From Trebouxia sp. TZW2008 (lineage: Eukaryota; Chlorophyta; Trebouxiophyceae; Trebouxiales; Trebouxiaceae): a stretch of DNA of 32,796 nt. Shown piece after piece: positions 1-10,900 of this stretch. Every line of letters starts with the position of its first letter. The stretch's first letter is position 1. The DNA lies in assembly GCA_002118135.1 (NCBI GenBank), contig BDIU01000291.1, positions 1 to 32,796 of the forward strand, written 5' to 3'. Position numbers and translations under genes: made by a program. The notes below the pieces were generated by a model. It saw nothing but the letters and a program-made list of their open reading frames with translations, was not told the origin of the DNA and did not search any database.

Positions 1-63
1 TTGCATGCAGCAGCAACCTGCAAGTGCTCTATCTAGTTGGCCTTGGTTTTGTGGATACTACTC

Positions 64-78
64 AACCCTAAACCCTAA
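64..78. repeat. Two telomere-like repeats at a LINE 3' junction
   Basis: The plus strand reads AACCCTAAACCCTAA, which is two units of the plant/green-algal telomere motif TTTAGGG on the minus strand. It abuts the TTGA-rich tail of the minus-strand LINE that begins at about position 79. With only two units it could be chance, a remnant of an old telomere, or sequence added at a break. Confidence 0.6.
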
Positions 79-398
79 TCAATTCAATCAATTTATTTTA
101 CTGTCCTTGGGACCCAACAGGCGGGTCAACAGACAATATCAACAATGAATACATGCGAATCGCACTTAAACTAAAATAAGCATGCAATAAATTGTCTCGG
201 CGTTCGTCAACAGAGCACCTGGATAGCTAGGGACATGAGGGAGAGGTGCTAGTGCTGCGACGCCAGTAACACCCTACTACACCTGAATTGTCTTTGATGT
301 TCTCAACAAAGCATCGAGAAGTGCCAGGAATATAATGAAGGAAGATGTTAGTGCTGTGACATCACTACCACCTTAAACTTAGGTATGAAAAGCTGTAT

Positions 399-1484
399 TC
401 AGCCTGCTGACACCAGTGAGACACGAGCTAGCCAGCAATGCTGAGCCCATGCCCTGAAACAGAGTGAAGGGCTGATAGGTGCAGAGCTCAGAAGGTAAAG
501 CCTATGAAAATGGGATTTTCTGAGAAATTTGCCCAAAAGGCCATGCTCATCAGTATTGAGAATAGATGTGACTGTGTTGGGGATGTGTTGAAAAAGAGGG
601 CCATGACTAGCGCGAATGTGCGCGTAGGCAGGGCAATTGAAAAAGACATGATGAAGATCTTCGACAGCACATCTACGGCATACAGTGCAAACCCTATGCT
701 CCCGGTCAAGCCTCTCAAAACGGCCAGTGTCCACACGTAAACCAGAGCACTGGCATCTGTACCTAGATACTGCCCTTCTATTGGGGTAGCAGAAGATGTT
801 GGATAGATAGGCTGCATAATGGTAATCAGGATTCAGCTCTCTATAAGCCTGCAAGCTGCTGTATTCAGTGCAAAACTGATAGGTGAAAAGATGCCTCTCC
901 TTTTCTTGGGCCAAAATAGCTGCAACATTCAGCTCACCAAAGATGGCTCGCTGTCCTGAGTGATTTTCGATGAAACGGCGAACACCAGACCTCCAGTTGT
1001 TGAATAAAGGCTCGACGCAGAAGAAATTACTCCTGAGTTGGTAAAAGTTGTCTACCAGGGCAAGCTTGACCAGGCGGCTGTTGAATTAGTGCAGAGCACG
1101 GTTGTGATAGCGTAAAATCTGCTGCCAAAAATGGAATGGCAGGGGAAAACGGCCAAACTCTGCTAGGACTATGAGATTGCTGGCGCTCTTCCTGACTCCC
1201 AGAAGGTGTTTCAAAAATTGCATATGCAGCTTTTCTGCGCTTTCAGCAGCTTTGGGGTCAACAGCCCATACCTCACAGGAATAAGCCAAAATAGGTAAAA
1301 CCAGCGTGTCAAACAGCTTGCAGATAGAGGCAGGGTCAGACAAGCCCATGAAGATACAGCGTCTGCGCATAGCGTGCATTGCTTTTTTGGCTGAAGACAC
1401 CAAGAATTCTGCTCCATGTGCCATGTTGCGTGTCGCATGGAAAAAAAAGCCATGGTACTTGTACTCTTCCTCCCGAGTCACCAC
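399..1484 (-). pseudogene. LINE post-RT domain with zinc-knuckle
   Basis: One minus-strand frame, interrupted by a TAA at 1086-1088, carries the region downstream of the RT. It starts with a conserved thumb-like part (MHAMRRRCIFMGLSDP, then VLPILAYSCEVWAVD) and ends with a Cys/His motif of the form C-x2-C-x9-H-x4-C inside the stretch VCTVCRR...HHVFFNCPAY. Such motifs are common at the C-terminus of plant and algal LINE ORF2 proteins and are thought to bind nucleic acid. The corresponding region of copy 2 (14903-15178) is alignable by eye. A stop shortly after a Trp-rich end (AWAQHCWLARVS) appears to be the natural C-terminus. Confidence 0.85.
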
Positions 1485-2641
1485 CTTGTCCTGAAGATAA
1501 ATGGCTTGCGAACCGACTTCTGTGTTTCAAAGATCACAATCTTTGTTTTGTCAAGGTTGACTGTTAGTTGCCGCTGCTCACAGAAAGTCGTCAGTGCGTC
1601 CAGCTGCCGCTGCAGACCTTCTTTGCTGGTTGACATGAAGATCAGGTCATCCGCGTACAGCAAGAGTGGGACTAGTGTATCTATAAGTTGTGGTGCGTCA
1701 ATGCCAGCAGTCTCCAGAAGGTGCTTCTCCAGACCATCGACATACAGTCCAAACAATGTGGGGCTGAGTGGACAACCTTGCTTCACCCCCATGAGACATC
1801 TGAAAATCTCTGACAGTCCAACTGGTGTGCGCACAGCTGCGCTATCATGGGCATACGTTGAATTGATGATGGCCAACACTCTTCCTTGCACTCCCATGTC
1901 TTCAAGGACCTGCCACAACAGAGCGCGTAGTACAGTATCAAAGGCTTTGCGGAAGTCAACGAAGCAGCAGAACAGCTTTCCAGTTTGCCTCCTCTTTGTC
2001 TAGACTGCTTTTGCTTGTCAATGAGTGATCTGAGAACAAATATGTTGTCAGTTGTGCGATAGTCTTTTCTGAAGCCAGCCTGTCCTCTAGCCTTCATGCC
2101 ATGTCTCTCAGCCCATTGAGCCAGCCTGCGCTCAATGATCATTGCAAACAGCTTGGCAAACACTGGTCCAACTGTGATGCCCCGGTAATTGCTCATGTCG
2201 TGCTTGTCCCCAGATTTAAATACAGCTGTTATGACACCTACTGAAAGGTGTTCAGGAAAATGACTTGCAAGCATGCGGTCAAACAACTCCAGTAGGCAAT
2301 TGTGCAGTAAGTCACCACCATCCTTAATCATTTCAGCACATACACCATCAATGCCAGGGCTTTTCCCACGCTGTAGCTTTTTGATGCAAGTCACGCAATT
2401 CGTCAACAGTGATGCTGGCAAACATGCATTCATCATCAACATGGCTTGATGTAGATACACCTGATGAGGCAGCTGTCTGGGCGGGCTCAACAGGTTGAGC
2501 CCCATACAGCTGCTGAAAAGCTTCAGTTTGCTCATCTGGAGACACTGGGCATGCCTCCCTCTTGCGAGGGCGGTACGCCTTCCAGAAAGATGTGGGGTCC
2601 TTGCTTGACATGTGCACCAGCTCAGCATTGCGCTGCTGCAT
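1478..2641 (-). pseudogene. LINE reverse transcriptase region, frameshifted
   Basis: The reverse transcriptase is spread over three minus-strand frames: 2641-2348, 2628-1783 (which holds GKSPGIDG, NYRGI and GQAGFRKDYRTTDNIF), and a frame running from about 1990 to 1478. The last frame has FVDFRKAFDTV (motif A), GVKQGCPLSPTLF (motif B) and LLLYADDLI (motif C; YADD codons at 1646-1657). All main RT blocks are present and in order, which identifies a non-LTR RT. The frame changes mark this copy as dead. The open plus-strand reading across 1416-2003 is only a shadow of it. Confidence 0.92.
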
Positions 2642-3832
2642 CCAGGCTTTCTTTCTTTGCCCTACATGTTGCAGACTTGTATTGCTTCTCAGCTATTGAT
2701 TTCTCAGTTGCAGTGCTTTGAGGGCACTGCAACACATGCTTCTTGCGCTTGTATGCTTCTTTGCATGATGCATCATACCAAGGCTTTGAGACATATGCAG
2801 CTCTGCCACGCCGCTTGCAAGCTTGCGGGGTGGTCTCACGAGCTGCTTCCAATGCAAGCTCTGCCAGTGACTCACTCAACTTGTCAACATCAGTGTTCTG
2901 CCATAACATAGGCATCCAACGTGAATGCAACACAGATGCCAAGTACTCCTGATATGTATCAGCATTCTGATCATCATATCTGACCCTGTCAATCGTGCTG
3001 AAACGCGAGCTGTTATGCTGAGATTCATTCAGTGCTTCACATAGCATGTGCAGTACCACTGAGTGATGATCTGTGCAATACACCTCTGCATCGTCATTCA
3101 CCTCCAAAGACACTGCAGCTGACATGCACTGGGCAGATGCAACAAAGTAGTCTATAGCACTTGACCCTGCTGATGATGCAATGCCAAAGGTGTACTTCCC
3201 AGCCTCATCCCCTGGAGTCCGCCCATTCAGAATGAGCAAACTAGTCTCTTTGCAGAGATCCAGGAGTTCTGGTCCCCAGTTTTCACTGGGGACCCAGCCT
3301 TTGTCACAATTGCGCCTTGGTGGGATGTATGTGGGCAGATCTTCTGCTTCATCTGGAATATTGAGGCACTGTGGGAGGTCTGATAGCTTACAAAATATCT
3401 TTCTGCAGTCCTGGCATTCATGTCTCCACATAGCAACACCTCCGCGCCGCTGCCTTGGAACTGCAGAATGTCGTCCTGTAAGCATGCATATGGGGTTTGA
3501 TCTTCAGAGTTTCGATACAGCTTCTTGCTTGGCATGTAACACATGTAAACCCAGAAAAACACCTCAGGACATCCCTGCACAACAGACTTGAGTTTCAGCC
3601 ATAGATAGCTTCCATCCTCAGCACTCTTGACAAACTCAACGCGTCTGCGCAAACGGTCTGACACATACACAGATATTCCTCCTGAGGGGCGCCCTGGTCT
3701 GTCACATACAAGTCTATGAACAGCATAACACATGTAGCCTGCAACAGGCAGCTGAGCATCATGCTCAGTCAATCTCAGTTCAAGCGCTGCTGCAGTGTGC
3801 CTCTGTTGCATCATTTGTAAGCAAAGCAACAT
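2622..3832 (-). pseudogene. LINE endonuclease (APE-like) region, frameshifted
   Basis: Two overlapping minus-strand frames (3832-3227 and 3485-2622) together give an APE-type endonuclease, which nicks target DNA to prime reverse transcription. Visible family features are the GDMNAR block near the end of the first frame, then SAIDYFV and TDHHSV in the second, which match the Asp/Asn and Asp-His catalytic regions. The first strand and its catalytic Glu block are incomplete at the N-terminus. A basic, Lys-rich linker follows before the RT. The frame change makes the region non-functional. Confidence 0.85.
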
Positions 3833-4046
3833 AGTTGAATGGCAGCAACAGCGATACCTGGGTGAAGGTGTGAGTCATGTATGCAAGGCTTGTTCTGCAG
3901 GCCAGTTGCTAATGTGTCGGCTCTTGCAATGAACGCTGTGCAATGCATGCTGGTTGAGACTTGTGCTTATCAGTGGCTAGGAACGCCTTCTGAAGCTTTG
4001 CATTTGACAGTGGAGTGTGATACTGACAGTGCTGCTTGTGGTGCAG

Positions 4047-4151
4047 GTGCAGCAAGAGCTTGGTGTTCAGATCATTCCTTACCAGGAGACCATTGTGGAC
4101 GTGGCCACCACACTCATTCAGAATGGCATTGCCAAGCCACAGAAGAAGTAA
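4047..4151 (+). CDS. Terminal exon of an unrecognised gene
   Basis: After an acceptor ending TGGTGCAG, an open phase-0 exon encodes 34 residues (VQQELGVQIIPYQETIVD, then VATTLIQNGIAKPQKK) and stops at TAA 4149-4151. The composition looks like a soluble protein C-terminus with a basic tail. I do not recognise the family. Upstream exons are not visible between 3840 and 4046, so they may lie before position 1. In that case LINE copy 1 occupies the last intron, in antisense. A TGTAA motif at 4489-4493 could be the poly(A) signal if the organism uses the green-algal type. An alternative acceptor 6 nt downstream would remove two residues. Confidence 0.5.
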   Translation: MQQELGVQIIPYQETIVDVATTLIQNGIAKPQKK

Positions 4152-5098
4152 AATGCCTCTTGATGTTACAAAATATCACCTGTTTATTGGTGATCACTTG
4201 GTATACTCAGCACTGTGTCAAGCAGTCATTCATTTCATAATTTAATTTAGACGCCAAATTGCTGTCAGATGCCCATACAGTGCGAGGATTATGGCTTTGA
4301 ATGTTGCACTCAGCTGTGCACAGTGTGTCTTGCACAGCAGGGTTCGCTTGGACACTTGTCGGTAATTGAATGGCTTTGTTTTTTTTATAAGTTCCCTTTC
4401 ATCAGAATGAAGACAAGGACAGTAGTGCAGAGTTTGTGTTTATTGCTTGAGGTTGAGTACATAGATAGGTGGGACTCAACAGTGGTCTTGTAATCTTAAG
4501 CTGTAGTCATAGAGCAGCAGGCTTCCTGCTCATGCTTTGATGTATGTAGAGCACCAGCTTCATGCTCGTGGTTCCGCTTCCACAACAGTGCCCAGTTTGA
4601 GGGCATGTAGTCTTGCTGCAAAGTGACGTTGAGGCTGTTGACATGTGTTTACGTCTAACGGTTCGGTCACAAGAGCAGGGCATGCAGATTGCAATCCATA
4701 CAACCGGAAGCTATCAGTACTAGTGTCAGCTAAGCTTTTATCACAACCTGCCAAATGTGCACGGCGTCCAAAGAAATGGTACCGTGATACACGTAATCTT
4801 TATCTTCATTACACAGATGATTGAGAAGGAAGCATTGTCGACGTTTGTACTTAAGCTAAGCTGACAATAACGAAACATCAATACCATAACGTTCTGCTAC
4901 AAGGTGGTGGTCACGAGAGGACAGCTGAGACCTGCTTTGCTGTACATCTGAAAGCAATGTCAGAGATCAGAATAGCTTTGTCTTGACTAACACTCAATTG
5001 ACATCTCTGCATTGCGACTGTACTGAAGAAATTGTGTTGTCAAGTGGTCACGGACTCAGACAAAATCAGCGCAATGCTCAGGAAAAGCTTTGCCAGCC
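4152..5098. other. Intergenic region between convergent genes
   Basis: This is about 950 bp between the 3' end of the plus-strand exon at 4151 and the stop of the minus-strand UER1 gene. It is AT-richer than the exons and has only short open frames with no family features. It should hold both 3' UTRs. TGTAA at 4489-4493 (+) and TTACA at about 4809-4813 (TGTAA on the minus strand) are candidate green-algal poly(A) signals for the two genes. Confidence 0.4.
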
Positions 5099-7370
5099 TC
5101 ATCGGCCCCGCATCTCCTTCACTGCAGCTAGCACTTGTGTCTGGTTCTTTGCGTTGGGCTCAAACACGTACTTCTTGAGTGACTCCTTGATAGGCAGTAT
5201 GTGAGGGAACTCCTTCTCAATCTGCAACGGCATGGTGTCAGTGTGAGCATGACTTGATCACCTGATTTGCAACATCAAAGACAACAGCATGGTGGATGTG
5301 TGAGCATACCTTGCTCACATGACATGCAACATGAAAGGCAATGCAGTGACACTCAAATTGCAACAGCGTGATTGACGGGAGCATGACCAGATTCATAGGG
5401 CAAACGACATCAACGGCAACATGATGACTCTTGATCGGCAACAGAACAAGGTGTGAGAAAGTCATGGTGTGAGCCATGCTCATGAGTTGTGCAACATTTT
5501 TGCAAAGAAAAACACAACTACCCTCAATTTGCAAGAAAATGATCGTACTGTAAGCATAACTTGACCATGTCAGGTGCAATCTCATAAGCAACACAACGAT
5601 GCACCATGCCCTTGTCAGTCCTTGTTACAGGGGAAAAAGGGCTCACCCGCTTGGTGTCCAACAAGTTGTTGGAGCGTGCCGCAACAATGACCTTTGCCTG
5701 CTCTTCAATGGTGAAGTTTGACCACTTGAACTCAGGATCAATATAGTCCCTGTACATCTCTAGAATCTCGTTGTGGCTGACTGTGCCAGGATTGGTGTAG
5801 TTCATGATGCCTGTCAAACCTCTCTGAGCCTGCAGGCACAGTGAAGCTTCAAGATTTGCTGAAGTTGCCGCTCAACAGAGAGAGCTCAAAAGCAACGCTC
5901 AACATCTGCGGCATGCACTGAAACAGCTCAACAACAGCGCTCAGCGGTCAATGCAGACGATGAAACATCTCAAAAAAAGCGCTTAGCTTTTGCTGTGGCT
6001 TGACCAATTTAGCAACATCCCGAAATGTTGCACATAATCAGAGGTAAGAGAGTGTGCTCACCATTTCGATTGACATGGGCAATAGCTCAGGAAGGACTGT
6101 CATAGAATTTGGAATGTTGACAACCTGCAGCCAGCACACAGCACTTTGCTTGCTTAGCAGTAACAATCAATTACAGTAGAAGTTCTTGCACACAGTGTGT
6201 GTGGCCTGAGGCCTGTCTTGCCAGGCCAAGTCATAAAAGTCAGCTTGTATGCTCGAGGTTGCGCACCTTGTCATACTTGATGATCTTTGTGATGAAATTC
6301 CTGGGGTACGTCAAGTCTGCAACAATGGGCATCCTGACTCGCAGGGTCAAGACATTAGGGTACTCCTTCAGCAGATCTTCAACCATCGCCTGCGCATACA
6401 GTACATACGAGTGAGATGCTTTGTATGGTATGTATGTAGGCTGGAAAAAGCAGAAATTGAGCAGCTGGAACAGATGCGCAGACAGTGACACAGCATCAGT
6501 GACTATCTTGGGACTGCTTAATTGACTGCTTTCTGAGAATGGTGGAGTGCAGGTTTAGAAGTGATGGACTGTGAAGTGTATGCTAGACGGATGTACAGTA
6601 CCTTTGTCTTAGAGTAGTAAGAGCCAAAGAAGTTTGGCTTGTCATCTTCCGCAAAGCCCTTGCCGCTACCTTCTGGGAAGTCATCATCATAATGAAAGAT
6701 GCAACCAGTTGCATAGGTCGTCAAGTGTATTTGACGCTGCTCACAAAGATCAGCCAGGTTCAGCAAGCCCAGAACGTTGACTCTGATGACCTCTAACTGC
6801 ACACAAAAGACCTCAACTGACTTTCTTCATCAAGATGCCCTGCCCCTGATGGCTAAGCAGCCTGTATATGCATGCAGCCTTTTTTGGCAGCATTGCAACC
6901 TCGATTGCACTGTTGCCTACCTTGTGGTCCTCACACCAGTCGACGTTAGGACGCCCAGTCAGGCCAGCAGCGTTGAGAACGTGTGTGGGCTTAACCTAAC
7001 ACAGCAAGTCATCGTAAGAGGACAGGCTACAGTCCACGAAGGCAACTGAGCGAAAAGCGACGATGGCGAGCACAAACAAGCGCAGCACACACCCTTTCAA
7101 TATCTGCGATGACTTCAGAACGCTCTTCCAAACGAGCGTTCGCGTACTCAAACTTCAGACCGCGCTCTTGCAGCAGCTGCCCAATGAGACCTCCGATCCA
7201 GCCGCTCTTGCCAAACACTAGGAAGACCTGCAGACAGATATGCCAAGTTTCCACGACGCTGCCTGCAGAGCAGCGGGGTACACTTTCCTACGATCACTTG
7301 CACTGACCTGCTCCTTGGCGGAGCCGTTGGCGAGGCCGCTGGCATGACCGTTTGCGACACCGGACACCAT
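5099..7370 (-). CDS. UER1: UDP-4-keto-6-deoxyglucose 3,5-epimerase/4-reductase (UDP-rhamnose synthesis)
   Basis: Eight exons on the minus strand: 7370-7308, 7227-7093, 6995-6921, 6796-6602, 6389-6267, 6124-6062, 5829-5647 and 5221-5099. They join to 319 residues with TGA at 5101-5099. The plant UER1/NRS-ER family converts UDP-4-keto-6-deoxy-glucose to UDP-beta-L-rhamnose with NADPH, in the cytosol. It is an extended short-chain dehydrogenase. Visible features are the Rossmann loop GKSGWIGG (residues 27-34), NAAGLTGRPNVDWCE, YATGCIF (119-125), the catalytic YxxxK in YYSKTK (Tyr152, Lys156) and RVRMPI. Length is close to the usual ~300 residues. All seven introns are GT-AG and in phase 0. An in-frame upstream ATG at 7418 would add 16 residues. 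The dehydratase domain of plant RHM fusions is absent, so this is the stand-alone form. The gene appears intact. Confidence 0.94.
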
Positions 7371-7577
7371 GCTTGCAGTTCTGGCTAGTGTTCGCACCGA
7401 GCTAGTTAACGAATGCAAAGCTCAAGCAATTGCAAAACGCCAAAGACCACTCGACTCACTTGCTGAGGCGTAGATCGTTAGCGATTTACGTCACGGGACA
7501 TCAACAAACGCCAAAGACCGCTGAAAGTGAAATCGCGTAACAACGAAACCAGAAAGGGGGTTTTGCACATCGTGACC
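7371..7577 (-). promoter_or_regulatory. 5' flank of the UER1 gene
   Basis: About 200 bp separate the UER1 start from the LINE fragment at 7578. The stretch is richer in CG dinucleotides than surrounding introns, like the 5' ends of the other genes here. No TATA box or specific site can be assigned by eye. The LINE fragment directly upstream means the native promoter is short or includes element-derived sequence. Confidence 0.3.
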
Positions 7578-7926
7578 TCAATCAATCAATCAATTTTATT
7601 GTCCTTGGGACCCAAAAGGGGGGTCAACAGACAATATCAACAATGAATCAATGCAAATCATACCTAAACTAAAATAAGCATGCAACAAATTGTCTCGGCG
7701 TTCGTCAACAGAGCACCTGGATAGCTAGGGACATGAAGGAGAGGTGCTAGTGCTGCGACGCCACTAACTGTTACACACTACTACAACTTAATTGTCTTTG
7801 ATGTTCTCAACCAAGCATCGAGAAGTGCCAGGAATACAATGAAGGAAGATGCTAGTGCTGTGACATCACTACCACCTTAAACCTAAGTATGAAAAGCTGT
7901 ATTCAGCCTGCTGACACCAGTGAGAC
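7578..7926 (-). mobile_element. 5'-truncated LINE fragment (3' UTR only), copy 3
   Basis: This 349-bp stretch aligns along its full length with positions 79-427 of copy 1 with small differences. It includes the shared blocks GACCCAA...GGGTCAACAGACAA, TAAGCATGCAA and CTGTATTCAGCCTGCTGAC. On the minus strand it ends in four TTGA units (7578-7593), the tail left by target-primed reverse transcription. It contains only 3' UTR and no coding sequence. It lies immediately upstream of UER1 in the same orientation as the gene. Confidence 0.93.
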
Positions 7927-10900
7927 CTGTATCGTACGGAATCCGTCGTCACAGGGCAGTAGGGCGATTCCGACCGTAACTGCGGTAATTAGCTTTGCGC
8001 ATCAATCCCGCTTGCGCAAAGCGCTGAGCAGCTCAAATGAACACCTGCAGCAGTGCAACAGCTAGCAGACGATGATGTGATCGTTCTGCGGTCTGCTCCG
8101 CTCAAGCACGCTGGAACCGATGTGGTGCATGTGCCTGATTCGTCAACAAACAGCTGTCACCAGGGCGCAACTGTCTTGTCAACATGCCTCAGGAGCCTTG
8201 TGCTTGCCCTTTCACCAAGAAGGGGTGCAATCGTTGTAAGAACAGCAGTCCTTGGGGAGCCTGGGCAGGTTGAAACCGCCTATGCATGCACAGGGACAGT
8301 ACCAGTGTGCCAGTGGTAGTGTGCTAACGGCAGGAGCTTTCCGTATGACATAGCCCTGCGATGTATCAGACAAACTTCGGCGAGACTTCACGCGAGTGTG
8401 CTGATGCCCATCATGTGAGTTACAGCTTGAGGTGCTTAGAGCATCAGATCCTGTAAGGCATGCATGGATCGTGCATATGTGTTTTGCTGGTCATCAGGCA
8501 GCTTTTGACAGCTGTTTCACATGCCTATAGATAGCTGTCAATACTGTCCTGACATGCGGGTCGTGAGTGTCTATGCGTTGGCTGTGTACTTATCACTTCA
8601 CGCTACATATTTTGGCAATGACGAGCCTACTCAGTGGCAGACCTGCATGATCTGCAAGCAATCAAGAGCTGGGCCTCAATTTTCAGGTGCACCACAAGCT
8701 TTATTGGTTTTCTATGGTCTTGCTGACAAAATGGCTGGTGTATCTGGGCTTGTGAGATCTGTAGACATGCTGACTGGGCCTTCATCAGTTGCACACTCTC
8801 ACACCATGTCGTGCATACAATATCTCCCATGCCAGCAGAAGTGAGAGTGGCATGCAGCTGCCATTTCAGCAGGTGTTCGTACGTATGTGTTGTTGCCAGG
8901 TCAAGACTAGATCACATATGGTCCTTACAGCATCTGGACCAACCACATCGCAGCAGCCTTGCTTTCCAAAGCGACAGGTCAGTCTGATCATCATGCAATG
9001 ATGTCATGCAGCATTCTAAGCAATCTGCACTTATTGCGTTGTGCCATTAACATACTTGTGACAGATTTGCATGCTTGCTGCTGATCACTAGATAGGATAT
9101 TGTAGCAGATGCACAAGCTGCTTGCATAGTGTAACATACCGGATTCGAACCCACGACTATTTCGTGGAGAGGACCCGAACTTAAGCTCTTAGCACCTTTC
9201 TTGTGCGCAAAAGTCCGAATCTAAGTGCCGATGTGTTAATTTCTGGATCTGAAGACGTAACTCTGTTACACATAGGCACTTGTCCCAACAAGTCTGATAG
9301 CAGAGTGTCTGCAGGCATGCTAAATTATCATTGCAATCACAAGTATAACATCATCTCAGTGAATGCCTTGCTGTTCCAATTGTTGCTGCATCAGTGTTTG
9401 GGATCTCTTTTGTGTAACATCACATCATGCAGTGCATCACAAGTTGCTGGGTTTCATTTCAGCAGCAGGCAATGACATGCAGCAAATCACCGACCAGCAT
9501 AACCCAAATGCGCACTAGCAGGCAAGAGAAACTCAAGCCTTGCAGAACACCATGCTGCAGGTTTATTGTGCCAAAATCTGGTCAGCAGGTCAAGCTGCCA
9601 TGCCCAGTGCTGCTGAACATCATCAAGCTTTTACGGCAATACGGCAATATTTGGTTACCACATTGTGTGCAGAACCATGATGAGACATGCCAGGCCGCAA
9701 AATGCAGCAAGAGCATTACTTTTGTACAGCTCCTGGTAACAGACTGCTTTTGTAGAACGCCATGATGCACTTCATGTATCCATGACACTGAAAATGCACG
9801 TGACAGATTATGCACATGCTTGCAATCATCTTTCAGCAAGCACAGTGACAGCAAAGTATTCTGTGCATGCTAACTACAAGGTTTTCAGAACTGGCTGGCA
9901 GAAGCAGACAAGGCAACAAGCAACAATAGCAGCACCAGTGTCGGGTTGAGTGGTTTTGGGCAGTGTGGATGATGGCTAGAAGATGAGCTTGCCCAAGTTG
10001 AAGCTGAAAGATGACCGTGCAGCACAAACTCGAGTGCATTGAGAAACAACGCATTGTCTATTTTGCAATTTTGCAACGACACCGCCAAAGGTGGTAGAGA
10101 TGCTGTGTTGCTAGAGTATGTTGGACCAGCATGAGTTGCAAATCCTTGACATAGCATATGACAGGATTCACTGAACATCAGACAGCACTGAGTGCGGGCG
10201 CAAGCTGAAAATTGGTGGGCTGCTATTGTCTGATGAAGTGGAGCCGCCAGGTCTCATGTCTCCTGGATTAAGACCAGATGCCATGAGCTTTGCCAGCGAG
10301 GAAAGAAGCTAACACATTGGAGCAACACTTGCACTGACAGCTTCAATAAGGCTTTCGGTCATGTGATCCTCTGCCCACTAACATACGCCAATTTCTCAGC
10401 AGTTGTCAGTGCTCTAAAAAAGCCCACTTCCATCAAGCCCTGCATGCCAGAACTTGGTAGAAGCACATTCACAGCGGGACATTTGTCTGCCTGAAGCAGC
10501 AGCAAAGTTTGTGTCTTCTATTGCAGCAAGAAGCTGCAGGAGATCAACACTGGAGATTCAGCATACCACATGTGGCATCAGGCCATTCTCTGGGATCATA
10601 CAAGCTATGTGTTGTTGGATTGTGATCTCAAGGCAAACTGCTGTAGTAATACAGCATTGCACACAGCTGCAAGCATGGGTGTCATCTGTGCCTGATGCTC
10701 AATCTTTGCCAGGGGTCAATGTTGTGTTTGTCTGCATCACATGCGCTACATCGTTTTGAGCTGATTATGTGAGCAGATACACAAGCGCCTTATTGCAACT
10801 ATTGCACATTGAATTGCATAGAACTGCCTTGTGATGTCCTGCAACCTGATAGTGACAAAAAAAACAAAACAGTTGTGTGAGCCATGTCAGCCCAGTATTG

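Larger units (their letters stand above)
79..3840 (-). mobile_element. Long decayed LINE retrotransposon, copy 1
   Basis: A non-LTR retrotransposon lies on the minus strand. Reading 5' to 3' it has an APE-like endonuclease (about 3832-2930), a linker, a reverse transcriptase (about 2440-1480) and a C-terminal region with a CCHC-like zinc-knuckle (about 600-690). A 3' UTR follows, ending in a TTGA-type tail at about 79-100. The coding region changes frame several times and has a TAA at 1086-1088, so this copy cannot make its protein. The N-terminal start of the endonuclease is missing, so the element is probably slightly 5'-truncated near 3840. Its 3' UTR is closely similar to the fragment at 7578-7926, and its RT/C-terminal part to the copy at 13886-15263. 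The clade (L1-like, RTE-like or other) cannot be fixed by eye. Confidence 0.92.

Noticed and set aside
1416..2003. Long plus-strand open frame over the LINE RT
   Set aside because: It is the antisense shadow of the RT coding sequence, whose motifs (FVDFRKAFD, YADD) are clear on the minus strand.
9136..9200. Functional tRNA-Leu gene
   Set aside because: The T-stem is unpaired on its 3' side, the anticodon stem does not pair and no D-arm/A box is found.
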